Position numbers and translations under genes: made by a program. A DNA stretch of 29,440 nucleotides from GCA-2733415 sp964635575. GTDB taxonomy: Bacteria > Bacteroidota > Bacteroidia > Flavobacteriales > Flavobacteriaceae. Positions 1 through 8,297 of this stretch are shown here, piece after piece. The stretch spans positions 1 to 29,440 of the forward strand of contig CAZWNY010000021.1 of assembly GCA_964635575.1 (NCBI GenBank), in the 5' to 3' direction. Position 1 is the stretch's first letter; each line of letters starts with the position of its first letter. The notes beneath the pieces are model-generated. The model did not search any database, had not been told where the DNA came from, and was given only the letters and a program-made list of their open reading frames with translations.

Positions 1-126
1 ACTATCATTAATTTTGTTGTTTTTTATTTTATTTTGAGAAATTACAACAAAAATGTTCAAAAAAATAAATAATACATATAGTGTTTGTTTCATTTGGTTT
101 AAATTGTCGGTTTAAATATAAAATTT

Positions 127-789
127 ATGATTGACAAATCCTTGTATTTGCACCTAGAAAATATAATTAGTTTAGAAAGGATGCAAAAGTTTAAAAAAAC
201 ACTCAATAACCGAACCAAACATATTACAGTGGTTTTAGAGGACGTATATCAAATGCACAATACCAGTGCTGTAATACGTAGTTGTGATGTTTTTGGGGTG
301 CAACAAGCACATGCAATAGAGATGAAAAATAAAAATGAGTTGGATAGCCAAATTGCAATGGGCGCTCAAAAATGGGTGGATTTGGAATATCATAATTCCA
401 CAAAAGTTTGTATTGATAAATTAAAGTTACAAGGTTATCAGATAATTGCAACTACGCCACATAATAACTCTTGTATGGTTGAAGATTTTGATATCACAAA
501 AAAGTGTGCGTTGTTTTTTGGTTCTGAAAAAGATGGAATTTCGGAAGATGTAATGCAACAAGCTGATGGGTTTTTAAAAATACCAATGGTTGGGTTTACG
601 GAGAGTTTAAACATTTCTGTTTCGGCAGCAATTATATTACAATCAGTAGCTACAAAACTTCGAAAATCTAATATAAATTGGCAATTAACAGACGGTGAGA
701 AAGAGTTTTATCAATTACATTGGATGAAAAAGTCGATAAAAAGTATCGATAAAATTTTGGAGCGTTTTTATGAAAATAAAAATCAATAA
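127..789 (+). CDS. trmH: TrmH-type SpoU-family RNA 2'-O-ribose methyltransferase
   Basis: A 220-residue SPOUT-class methyltransferase that likely transfers a methyl group from SAM to a ribose 2'-OH, probably of G18 in tRNA as TrmH does. The three SpoU motifs are visible: motif 1 NTSAVIRSCDVFGV at residues 45-58, with the catalytic-type Arg51; motif 2 FFGSEKDGISE around 130-140, with the Gly-Ser-Glu typical of the cofactor knot; and motif 3 IPMVGFTESLNISVSAA around 152-168. There is no extra N-terminal L30-like domain, so the short TrmH subfamily fits better than RlmB or TsnR. The ATG follows a long AT-rich leader with no clear Shine-Dalgarno site. The gene converges on ispB with only 3 bp between stops. 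The exact RNA target is inferred. Confidence 0.88.
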   Translation: MIDKSLYLHLENIISLERMQKFKKTLNNRTKHITVVLEDVYQMHNTSAVIRSCDVFGVQQAHAIEMKNKNELDSQIAMGAQKWVDLEYHNSTKVCIDKLKLQGYQIIATTPHNNSCMVEDFDITKKCALFFGSEKDGISEDVMQQADGFLKIPMVGFTESLNISVSAAIILQSVATKLRKSNINWQLTDGEKEFYQLHWMKKSIKSIDKILERFYENKNQ

Positions 790-792
790 AAT

Positions 793-1773
793 TTATTTTT
801 TCCGTTCAATTACATAGTTTACCATTAGAACTAAAGATGCTTTGTAAGGAGAATCAGGATATGAGTTTAGCAATAATAAAGCTTCTTTCTGAAACTGTTT
901 CATTTTAGTAACCGCATAGGTTAAACCTCCTTTTTCTTTTACTAAAGCAATCACTTCTTTAACTCGGTTTTTATCTTTATTGTGTTTTTTAATGGAATTA
1001 ATAATCCATTTTTTTTCTTTATCGGTGGCGTTGTTTAGTGTATAAATAAGAGGTAAAGTCATTTTTTGTTCTTTAATATCAATACCTGTAGGTTTTCCTA
1101 TTTTTGTAGTTCCATAGTCAAACAAATCATCTTTTATTTGAAAAGCCATACCTATTAACTCTCCAAATTTTCGCATATTTTCTACTTCATCAGTAGTTCC
1201 GTTTACTGCGCAAGCACCCAAACTACAACAAGCAGCAATAAGTGTTGCTGTTTTTTGTCGAATAATTTCATAGTATATATCTTCTGTAATGTCTAACTTT
1301 CTTGCTTTTTCAATTTGCAAGAGTTCTCCTTCACTCATTTCTTTAACCGCTACCGAAATAATTTTTAGCAAATCAAAATCACCGTTATCAATCGATAATA
1401 ATAAACCTTTAGACAATAGGTAGTCACCAACCAATACTGCAATTTTATTTTTCCAAAGCGCATTTATAGAAAAAAACCCGCGTCTTTTGTCGGAATCATC
1501 TACTACATCATCATGTACTAAAGTCGCAGTATGTATTAACTCAATAACCGAAGCGCCTCTATAAGTGCGTTCGTTTATGGTATTGTTTTTGGCAATCATT
1601 TTAGCCACTAAAAAAACAAACATAGGTCGCATTTGTTTTCCTTTTCGATTTACAATGTAATGTGTAATTTTATTTAATAAAGCAACCCTCGAAATCATAG
1701 ATTTGGTAAACTTTTGTTCAAAAAGCTCCATTTCTTCATGTATAGGTTGTTTTATCTGTGTTACTATTTTCAA
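793..1773 (-). CDS. ispB: All-trans polyprenyl diphosphate synthase (octaprenyl type)
   Basis: A 326-residue trans-prenyltransferase that condenses isopentenyl diphosphate onto allylic diphosphates, probably making the side chain of menaquinone. The first Asp-rich motif is DDVVD at residues 88-92, followed by the usual RRG. The second is KDDLFD, with Asp215, Asp216 and Asp219. GKQMRP near residue 45 is the conserved Gly-Lys-x-x-Arg-Pro diphosphate-binding element. The start codon is TTG (minus strand, 1773-1771): the in-frame codons just upstream include two TAA stops, and the N-terminus MKIVTQIKQPI matches my memory of flavobacterial homologues, so a later Met is less likely. Chain length (C35 to C40) cannot be read from the sequence. 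Confidence 0.88.
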   Translation of the reverse strand: MKIVTQIKQPIHEEMELFEQKFTKSMISRVALLNKITHYIVNRKGKQMRPMFVFLVAKMIAKNNTINERTYRGASVIELIHTATLVHDDVVDDSDKRRGFFSINALWKNKIAVLVGDYLLSKGLLLSIDNGDFDLLKIISVAVKEMSEGELLQIEKARKLDITEDIYYEIIRQKTATLIAACCSLGACAVNGTTDEVENMRKFGELIGMAFQIKDDLFDYGTTKIGKPTGIDIKEQKMTLPLIYTLNNATDKEKKWIINSIKKHNKDKNRVKEVIALVKEKGGLTYAVTKMKQFQKEALLLLNSYPDSPYKASLVLMVNYVIERKK

Positions 1774-1987
1774 AGGGTTTTTATATTATTATTTTACAAT
1801 CCTTTATGCGAAACAAATTTTTGTTGTATTAGATACTTTGTATAACTTCCTTAATCTTTGCCATTTGCAATATTTATACTGTCGTTAAATGTATTTATCA
1901 TTGCTCAAGGAAAAACCTTGTCACATAAAACATTAACTGTTAATGCTACTTTATCAACATCAAACACGTAAATTACCTACTTTATAA

Positions 1988-3034
1988 TTAAGTGGTTGTT
2001 TTATTTGCGAGTTGCCCACAAGCGGCATCAATATCTTTTCCTCTCGATCGTCTAACGGTTACAGGTATATGATTGCGTTCTAAAACTTCTAAATAATTAT
2101 TTACTGCGGCGCGTGTTGCTTGTTGGTAAATACCATCGTCAATTGGGTTATATTCAATAATATTTACTTTACAAGGTATGTGTTTACAAAAACGCACTAA
2201 AGCATCAATATCTTTTTGTTTGTCATTAATATCTTTCCAAACAATATATTCATAAGAAACTCTGCTTTTTGTTTTTTCGTACCAATATATTAATGCTTCA
2301 CGTAAATCATCTAGTGGAAAAGTATCATTAAAGGGCATTATTTGAGTGCGTATTTCATCAATTGCAGAATGTAAGGAAACAGCAAGTTTAAATTTTACAT
2401 CATCATCTGCCATTTTTTTAATCATTTTTGGAATACCAGAAGTAGAAACAATAATGCGTTTTGGAGACATTGCTAAACCTTCTGATGATGTAATTTTTTC
2501 AATCGCTTGTATTACGTTATTGTAATTCATTAACGGTTCGCCCATTCCCATAAAAACGATGTTAGACAATGGTCTGTTGTAATGCAGTCGGCTATCTTTG
2601 TCAATCGCTATTACTTGATCGTAAATTTCGTCAGGGTTTAAATTTCGCATACGTTTTAAACGTGCGGTGGCACAAAAATTACAATCTAAACTACAACCTA
2701 CTTGACTAGAAACACAAGCGGTAGTTCTGCTTTTAGTAGGTATTAAAACCGACTCTACAATTAAACCATCGTGTAATTTTATAGCATTTTTTATAGTACC
2801 ATCATTACTTTTTTGTGTCTGATTTACTAAAATGTGGTTAATTACAAAATTATCTTGCAACATGGTACGTGTAGCTTTAGATAGGTTGGTCATGTCTTCA
2901 AAAACATGAGCTCCTTTTACCCATAACCATTCATACACTTGGTTTCCTCTAAATGCTTTATCGCCATTTTCTGTAAAAAATGCGCGTAATGCTTCTTTAG
3001 ATAATTTTCGAATGTCTTTTTTAGTACTACTCAT
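1988..3034 (-). CDS. rlmN: 23S rRNA (adenine(2503)-C(2))-methyltransferase, radical SAM
   Basis: A 348-residue radical SAM enzyme that methylates C2 of A2503 in 23S rRNA and probably A37 in some tRNAs. The cluster-binding motif CxxxCxxC is Cys114, Cys118 and Cys121. The two mechanistic cysteines of RlmN also appear conserved: Cys107, seven residues before the cluster as in E. coli, and Cys339 near the C-terminus in the DIDAACGQL segment. A GMGEP element lies mid-protein, as in the family. A TACTTTTG element on the minus strand at 3050-3043 lies so close to the ATG that the transcript may have almost no leader. The gene stands alone, with acyl-CoA dehydrogenase upstream separated by a terminator-like hairpin. 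Confidence 0.95.
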   Translation of the reverse strand: MSSTKKDIRKLSKEALRAFFTENGDKAFRGNQVYEWLWVKGAHVFEDMTNLSKATRTMLQDNFVINHILVNQTQKSNDGTIKNAIKLHDGLIVESVLIPTKSRTTACVSSQVGCSLDCNFCATARLKRMRNLNPDEIYDQVIAIDKDSRLHYNRPLSNIVFMGMGEPLMNYNNVIQAIEKITSSEGLAMSPKRIIVSTSGIPKMIKKMADDDVKFKLAVSLHSAIDEIRTQIMPFNDTFPLDDLREALIYWYEKTKSRVSYEYIVWKDINDKQKDIDALVRFCKHIPCKVNIIEYNPIDDGIYQQATRAAVNNYLEVLERNHIPVTVRRSRGKDIDAACGQLANKTTT

Positions 3035-3042
3035 TATAATTA

Positions 3043-3050
3043 CAAAAGTA
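3043..3050 (-). promoter_or_regulatory. Probable -7 promoter element of rlmN
   Basis: On the minus strand this reads TACTTTTG and fits the Bacteroidota consensus TAnnTTTG. A start about 4-6 nt downstream would fall within a few bases of the rlmN ATG at 3034. I see no TTG at the usual 17-23 bp upstream spacing, so confidence is moderate. Confidence 0.45.
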
Positions 3051-3065
3051 AGGTATTTATTGGCA

Positions 3066-3106
3066 TAAAAAAAAAGCTACAAACTTAAACTTGTAACCCT
3101 TTTTTA
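3066..3106 (-). terminator. Likely rho-independent terminator of the acyl-CoA dehydrogenase gene
   Basis: On the minus strand an A-run and a GC/GU-containing stem (TTACAA paired with TTGTAG, extended by G-U pairs) are followed by GCTTTTTTTTT. The element sits about 35 bp past the dehydrogenase stop and just before the rlmN promoter. The stem is imperfect. Confidence 0.55.
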
Positions 3107-3140
3107 TGAATTCTATATTTTTTAAGATATCACCTTAAAA

Positions 3141-4283
3141 TTAATCTTTCAAAACATTTCTTGAAATTACTATTTTTTGTATTTCAGAAGTTCCTTCATA
3201 AATTTGAGTAATTTTTGCGTCACGCATTAAACGCTCTACATGGTATTCTTTTACAAAACCATTACCGCCATGTATTTGTACTGCTTCAACTGCAGTATCC
3301 ATTGCAACTTGAGAAGCATATAATTTTGCCATTGCTCCTGAGGTGTCGTAATTATTGTGATTATCTTTATCCCAAGCAGCTTTCATGCATAAATGACGAG
3401 CACACTCAATTTGCGTAGCCATATCTGCCAATTTAAAAGCAATTGCTTGATGTTCACAAATAGGTTTACCAAAAGTAACACGTTCTTTGGAGTATTTTTT
3501 AGCTAACTCATATGCTCCAGATGCAATACCTAATGCTTGAGATGCGATTCCAATACGTCCACCAGCTAAGGTTTTCATTGCAAATTTAAATCCAAAACCA
3601 TCTTCACCAATACGGTTTTCTTTAGGTACTTTTACATCGTTAAACAATAGAGTATGCGTATCTGAACCTCTAATACCTAATTTATCTTCTTTTGGTCCAA
3701 TCTCAAAACCTTCCATTCCTGTTTCTAATATTAAGGCATTAATACCTCTATGGCGTTTTTCTACATCGGTTTGTGCAATTACAATATAAAAATCAGCAGT
3801 ATTACCGTTAGTAATCCAGTTTTTAGTACCATTTACAATGTAATGATTTCCTTTATCTATCGCGGTTGTTTTTTGCGAAGTGGCATCACTTCCAGCTTCG
3901 GGTTCACTTAAACAAAAAGCTCCAATAATTTCGCCTGTTGCTAACTTAGTTAACCATTTATCTTTTTGAGCTTCTGATCCAAATGTTTCTAAACCCCAAC
4001 AGACTAATGAGTTGTTTACCGACATTACTACCGATGCTGATGCATCTATTTTAGAAATTTCTTCCATAGCCAATACATAAGAAATAGCGTCCATTCCGCC
4101 ACCGCCATATTTTGGGTCAACCATCATTCCTAAAAAACCGAGTTCCCCCATTTTTTTAATTTGTTCCTTCGGAAACTCTTGTTTATTATCTCTTTCAATA
4201 ACACCAGGTAATAATTCAGTTTGCGCAAAATCACGTGCTGCATCGCGAATCATAATATGTTCTTCGGTAAGTGTAAAATCCAT
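3141..4283 (-). CDS. Acyl-CoA dehydrogenase (short-chain/butyryl type)
   Basis: A 380-residue FAD-dependent acyl-CoA dehydrogenase of the usual length, catalysing alpha,beta-dehydrogenation of acyl-CoA thioesters in fatty or amino acid breakdown. It is likely cytoplasmic and tetrameric, passing electrons to electron-transfer flavoprotein. Visible motifs are FCLSEPEAGSDA near residues 123-134 (flavin/substrate signature), a WITNG segment, a QAIAFKLADMA helix, and C-terminal YEGTSEIQ, whose Glu363 is at the catalytic-base position of short- and medium-chain enzymes. Length and motifs suggest a butyryl-CoA dehydrogenase-like enzyme, but chain length specificity cannot be assigned. It is divergent from anmK, and its upstream region carries a good TATATTTG promoter element. 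Confidence 0.92.
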   Translation of the reverse strand: MDFTLTEEHIMIRDAARDFAQTELLPGVIERDNKQEFPKEQIKKMGELGFLGMMVDPKYGGGGMDAISYVLAMEEISKIDASASVVMSVNNSLVCWGLETFGSEAQKDKWLTKLATGEIIGAFCLSEPEAGSDATSQKTTAIDKGNHYIVNGTKNWITNGNTADFYIVIAQTDVEKRHRGINALILETGMEGFEIGPKEDKLGIRGSDTHTLLFNDVKVPKENRIGEDGFGFKFAMKTLAGGRIGIASQALGIASGAYELAKKYSKERVTFGKPICEHQAIAFKLADMATQIECARHLCMKAAWDKDNHNNYDTSGAMAKLYASQVAMDTAVEAVQIHGGNGFVKEYHVERLMRDAKITQIYEGTSEIQKIVISRNVLKD

Positions 4284-4320
4284 TTGTATATAAAATTATT
4301 GTATTCGTAAAAAGTGCATG

Positions 4321-4328
4321 CAAATATA
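4321..4328 (-). promoter_or_regulatory. Probable -7 promoter element of the acyl-CoA dehydrogenase gene
   Basis: On the minus strand it reads TATATTTG followed by C, a full match to TAnnTTTG, about 38 bp before the ATG. A TTG lies about 21 bp upstream of it, within the 17-23 bp spacing described for Flavobacterium promoters. Confidence 0.6.
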
Positions 4329-4341
4329 GGTTTTTATGAGC

Positions 4342-4370
4342 TTGTTTTCAATGATTTTTTATTATTTTTA
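4342..4370 (+). promoter_or_regulatory. Probable promoter of anmK
   Basis: TTG at 4342-4344, an 18-bp spacer, then TATTTTTA at 4363-4370 (one mismatch to TAnnTTTG). The expected transcription start falls at or within 2 nt of the anmK ATG at 4376, so the mRNA may be leaderless. The region overlaps the divergent dehydrogenase promoter. Confidence 0.5.
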
Positions 4371-4375
4371 CAGAT

Positions 4376-5440
4376 ATGAAACAAAAATTAACTTATGTTA
4401 TAGGTTTAATGTCGGGTACTTCGGTAGACGGTTTGGATTTGGTATATGTATGTTTTAAAGAAACAAACGTTATTGATTTTAAAATTATATGTAGTGAAAC
4501 CATCAGTTATAGTAAAGAGTGGCAAGATAATTTACAACACGCAATTACTTTTTCTGATGAAAAAATAAAGCAATTAGATACTAATTACGGAAAATTATTA
4601 GGCAATTTAACGAATGCTTTTATCAAAAAAAATCAGATTAAAAAGATAAATTTTATCGCATCTCACGGACATACGGTTTTTCATCAACCAGAAAACGAAA
4701 TTACACTACAAATTGGTAACGGACAACTAATAGCAACAATTACAAAACAAAAAGTAGTTTCCGATTTTAGAACACAAGATGTAGCTTTAGGTGGTCAAGG
4801 TGCGCCTTTAGTCCCTATTGGAGATGAGTTGTTGTTTCCAAAATATGAATATTGCTTAAATTTAGGTGGTTTTGCAAATATTTCTACCAAAACTAACAAT
4901 ACACGAATAGCTTATGATATTTGCCCTGTAAATTTGGTATTAAATCAATATGTATTACAACTAGGTTTGCCGTATGATGATGGTGGAAAAATTGCATCAA
5001 AAGGGATTCTTAATAATCGTTTATTAAAGGAGTTAAACGCATTGTCGTTTTATCAAAAAAAACATCCAAAATCTTTAGGGTTAGAATGGGTGAAACAACA
5101 TATATATCCCTTAATTGATTCGTATAATTTGCCGACTTCAACTATTTTACGAACCTTTGTAGAACACGTAGCTATACAAATAGCACAACAAATTCAACAC
5201 AAAAACGCATCAATTTTAATAACAGGCGGTGGTGTTTTTCATACCTTTTTAATAAATAGATTGCAAAAATTATCGAAAGCAATTATTTGTATCCCTAGCA
5301 ATGAAATAATAGAATTTAAAGAAGCATTAATTTTTTCTTTTTTAGGATTATTACGTGTTCAAAATAAAGTAAATGTGCTACGTTCAGTAACAGGAGCATC
5401 AAAAAATCATTCTTCAGGAAAAATACACGTAGAACTATAA
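4376..5440 (+). CDS. anmK: Anhydro-N-acetylmuramic acid kinase
   Basis: A 354-residue kinase of the ASKHA fold that opens the 1,6-anhydro ring of anhMurNAc and phosphorylates it to MurNAc-6-phosphate during peptidoglycan recycling in the cytoplasm. The N-terminal GLMSGTSVDGLD at residues 10-21 is the family's ATP phosphate-binding signature. DVALGGQGAPLVP around residues 138-150 contains the catalytic Asp region, and NLGGFANIS follows. A late TGGGVFH segment matches the second nucleotide-binding loop. Length is slightly below E. coli AnmK but normal for Bacteroidota. No murQ is in the window, so the next recycling step is not visible here. The start sits immediately after the promoter. Confidence 0.92.
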   Translation: MKQKLTYVIGLMSGTSVDGLDLVYVCFKETNVIDFKIICSETISYSKEWQDNLQHAITFSDEKIKQLDTNYGKLLGNLTNAFIKKNQIKKINFIASHGHTVFHQPENEITLQIGNGQLIATITKQKVVSDFRTQDVALGGQGAPLVPIGDELLFPKYEYCLNLGGFANISTKTNNTRIAYDICPVNLVLNQYVLQLGLPYDDGGKIASKGILNNRLLKELNALSFYQKKHPKSLGLEWVKQHIYPLIDSYNLPTSTILRTFVEHVAIQIAQQIQHKNASILITGGGVFHTFLINRLQKLSKAIICIPSNEIIEFKEALIFSFLGLLRVQNKVNVLRSVTGASKNHSSGKIHVEL

Positions 5441-5458
5441 AATTTAAAACATAAAGTT

Positions 5459-5466
5459 TACCTTTG
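5459..5466 (+). promoter_or_regulatory. Probable -7 element for the dehydrogenase-nhaB pair
   Basis: TACCTTTG followed by CG matches TAnnTTTG exactly. It predicts a leader of roughly 95 nt before the ATG at 5569. No clear TTG lies at the -33 position. Confidence 0.5.
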
Positions 5467-5568
5467 CGTGTGTATAAAAAACACCCCTATTAAAAATAAG
5501 TTAATTTTAACTTTTTCGTAAATCTTTTAAAAGGAAAAGAGTAAGTTACATTTTAAAACACTTATAAA

Positions 5569-6801
5569 ATGAAAGAATTATTAAAAAAATATGAAAACAA
5601 ACAGCCCGAAATTGTGTTTCATTGGAAAGATAAAGAAACAGAAGCAGAAGGCTGGACAGTTATAAACTCCTTGCGTGGAGGCGCTTCAGGTGGAGGAACA
5701 CGTATGCGAAAAGGCTTAGATATGAATGAAGTTTTGTCTTTAGCAAAAACAATGGAAATTAAATTTACCGTTTCAGGTCCTGCAATTGGAGGTGCAAAAT
5801 CAGGTATTAATTTTGACCCACAAGACCCTAGAAAAAGAGGTGTTTTAGAGCGTTGGTATAAAGCCGTAACACCTTTATTAAAACATTATTACGGTACAGG
5901 TGGCGACTTAAACGTGGATGAAATACATGATGTAATCCCAATTACAGAAAGCTGTGGTGTTTGGCATCCACAAGAAGGTATTTTTAACGGACATTTTAAA
6001 CCAACCGAAGCTGATAAAATTAATCGTATTGGGCAATTACGAATGGGAGTTGTTAAGGTTTTAGAAGACCCACGTTACACTCCCGATTTATCAAAAAAAT
6101 ATACCGTTGCCGACATGCTAACAGGTTACGGAGTTGTAGAAGCCGTAAAACATTATTATAGCATTTATGGTGGCGATATTAAAGGAAAACGTGCCATTGT
6201 ACAAGGTTTCGGAAACGTAGCGTCTGGAGCAGCATACTATTTAACACAATTAGGAGCAAAAGTAGTCGGTATTATTGACAGAAATGGTGGTATTATTAAT
6301 AATGATGGGTTTACGTTAGAAGAAATGACCGAGTTATTCTGTAATAAAAATGGAAATACATTAGTTTCAAGTAATATGATTTCATTTAAAGAAATAAACG
6401 AACGTATTTGGGATTTACCTGCCGAAATTTTTATTCCTGCTGCAGCATCACGCCTAATTACAAAAAACCAAATTACAAGAATGATAGCAACAGGTTTGGA
6501 AGTAATATCTCCAGGAGCAAACGTTCCGTTTGCCGATAAAGAGATTTTTTTTGGTCCAATTATGGAATATACAGACCAACAAATCAGTCTGTTACCAGAT
6601 TTTATTTCAAACTGCGGAATAGCAAGAGTTTTTGCGTACTTAATGGAGCAAAAATTAGAGCTACCAATGCAAGACGAAGCTATTTTTGAAGATACTTCAA
6701 CTGTTATTAAAAATGCTTTAGAGAAAGCATACAATTTAAACCCAAATAAAACCGATATTTGTAAATCGGCATTTGAAATTGCATTAAAAAAATTAATCTA
6801 A
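5569..6801 (+). CDS. Glu/Leu/Phe/Val-type amino acid dehydrogenase
   Basis: A 410-residue NAD(P)-dependent amino acid dehydrogenase that oxidatively deaminates an amino acid to its 2-oxo acid. The N-terminal dimerisation/substrate domain contains MEIKFTVSG and GPAIGGAKSGI (about residues 60-84), which hold the two conserved lysines of the superfamily. GGDLNVDE follows, and the Rossmann domain starts near GKRAIVQGFGNVASGAA (about residues 205-220). It is not a close match to the hexameric GdhA encoded at 14842-16185, so the window has two different enzymes of the superfamily. Substrate (Glu, Leu or other) cannot be read reliably. nhaB follows after 17 bp, suggesting one transcript. Confidence 0.85.
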   Translation: MKELLKKYENKQPEIVFHWKDKETEAEGWTVINSLRGGASGGGTRMRKGLDMNEVLSLAKTMEIKFTVSGPAIGGAKSGINFDPQDPRKRGVLERWYKAVTPLLKHYYGTGGDLNVDEIHDVIPITESCGVWHPQEGIFNGHFKPTEADKINRIGQLRMGVVKVLEDPRYTPDLSKKYTVADMLTGYGVVEAVKHYYSIYGGDIKGKRAIVQGFGNVASGAAYYLTQLGAKVVGIIDRNGGIINNDGFTLEEMTELFCNKNGNTLVSSNMISFKEINERIWDLPAEIFIPAAASRLITKNQITRMIATGLEVISPGANVPFADKEIFFGPIMEYTDQQISLLPDFISNCGIARVFAYLMEQKLELPMQDEAIFEDTSTVIKNALEKAYNLNPNKTDICKSAFEIALKKLI

Positions 6802-6818
6802 TTAAAAACAAATAAAAC

Positions 6819-8297
6819 ATGTCAAAAGCATTCCAATCTTTTTTAGGAAATAGTCCAAAATGGTATAAACTAACCATCATTGCTTTTCTATTATTTAATC
6901 TTATTGCAATTCCTCTGTTAGGGAAAACAGTAACTGCATGGTTATTTATTGCCGAATTTATCTTTACGCTTGCCATGGCATTAAAAGCATACCCATTATT
7001 AGCAGGTGGATTACTTGCAATCCAAGCAATTGCATTAAAGTTAACCACCGCAGAAAATGCATTTATAGAAGTGAAAAATAATTTAGAGGTAATCTTACTT
7101 TTAGTGTTTATGGTTGCCGCTATTCATTTTATGAAACCATTATTAATGTTTATTTTTTCAAAAGCATTTTCCAAAGTAAAGTCAAAAACCTTATTATCCT
7201 TATTATTTGTTGCTATTTCAGCTGTTTTATCGGCTTTTTTAGACGCATTAACTGTAACTGCTGTTTTAATTAGCGTAGGAGTTGGTTTTTATGGCGTATA
7301 TCATAAAATACATTCAGGAGAAGGTGATTTTAATAAAGATGGAACATTGGACAGAACCCAATTAAGTGGTGAAACTTTAGAGCAATTTAGAAGCTTTTTA
7401 AGAAGTTTAATTATGCATGGTCTTGTTGGTACAGCACTTGGTGGAGTAATGACTTTAGTGGGTGAACCACAAAATTTATTAATTGGTGAACGATTAGGCT
7501 GGGATTTTATTGATTTTTTCATGAAAATGAAAATAATTACACTACCCGTTTTTGTAGCAGGTTTATTAACAACAGTCTTTATTGAAAAATATAAATTATT
7601 TGGTTTTGGAGAAAAAATGCCAGAAATAGCCAGAAAAATTATAGAAAATTATACCGAAGAAGAAAATAAAAATAGATCGGAAAAAGCAAAATATAATTTA
7701 ATCGTACAAGCAGTGGCAGCACTATTGTTAATTATAGGTTTAGCCCTTCATGTTGCTCCTGTAGGATTTATAGGTTTGGCATTAATAATTTTTCAAACCG
7801 CTTTTATGGGTATTACTGAAGAGCATCAGTTGGGTCACGCTTTTGAAGAAGCCTTACCGTTTACAGGGTTGTTGGTGGTTTTTTTTGTAATTGTAGCCAT
7901 GATACACGATCAACATTTATTTAAACCAATTATTGAATGGGCGCTGGCACAACCATTAAGTCAACAACCCACCATGTTTTATATCGCTAACGGAGTATTG
8001 TCAGCAATTTCAGATAACGTATTTGTAGCAACCGTATATATTAACGAGATTTCAGAAGCATTTAAAAACGGAGCAATTACAAGAGGTCAATATGAAAAAC
8101 TAGCAATAGCAATTAATACCGGTACAAATTTACCAAGTGTTGCAACACCAAATGGGCAAGCAGCATTTTTGTTTTTACTAACCTCAGCATTAGCTCCCTT
8201 AATAAAATTAGATTATATGAAAATGGTAAAAATGGCATTTCCGTACACTATTGTTTTAGGAGGTGTCGGTTTATTATGCATTATGTATTTACTGTAA
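6819..8297 (+). CDS. nhaB: Na+/H+ antiporter NhaB
   Basis: A 492-residue, very hydrophobic inner-membrane protein with about 12 membrane segments. It closely follows E. coli NhaB along its whole length: an N-terminal segment with SFLGNSPKWYKL, FLDALTVTAVLISVGVGFYG around 140-160 (Asp142 corresponds to a membrane Asp reported as important in Vibrio NhaB), GTALGGVMTLVGEPQNLLI mid-protein, and a near-invariant C-terminal INTGTNLPSVATPNGQAA. It exports Na+ in exchange for H+ and so supports sodium and pH balance. It is probably co-transcribed with the upstream dehydrogenase. No frameshift or truncation is seen. Confidence 0.95.
   Translation: MSKAFQSFLGNSPKWYKLTIIAFLLFNLIAIPLLGKTVTAWLFIAEFIFTLAMALKAYPLLAGGLLAIQAIALKLTTAENAFIEVKNNLEVILLLVFMVAAIHFMKPLLMFIFSKAFSKVKSKTLLSLLFVAISAVLSAFLDALTVTAVLISVGVGFYGVYHKIHSGEGDFNKDGTLDRTQLSGETLEQFRSFLRSLIMHGLVGTALGGVMTLVGEPQNLLIGERLGWDFIDFFMKMKIITLPVFVAGLLTTVFIEKYKLFGFGEKMPEIARKIIENYTEEENKNRSEKAKYNLIVQAVAALLLIIGLALHVAPVGFIGLALIIFQTAFMGITEEHQLGHAFEEALPFTGLLVVFFVIVAMIHDQHLFKPIIEWALAQPLSQQPTMFYIANGVLSAISDNVFVATVYINEISEAFKNGAITRGQYEKLAIAINTGTNLPSVATPNGQAAFLFLLTSALAPLIKLDYMKMVKMAFPYTIVLGGVGLLCIMYLL

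Noticed and set aside
1..8. A possible minus-strand gene starting with ATG at 8-6 and running off the window edge
   Set aside because: Only two codons are visible and no promoter octamer is present; it cannot be supported.
1906..1923. Short hairpin CAAGG/CCTTG between ispB and rlmN as an rlmN terminator
   Set aside because: Only five base pairs and no T-run on the minus strand.
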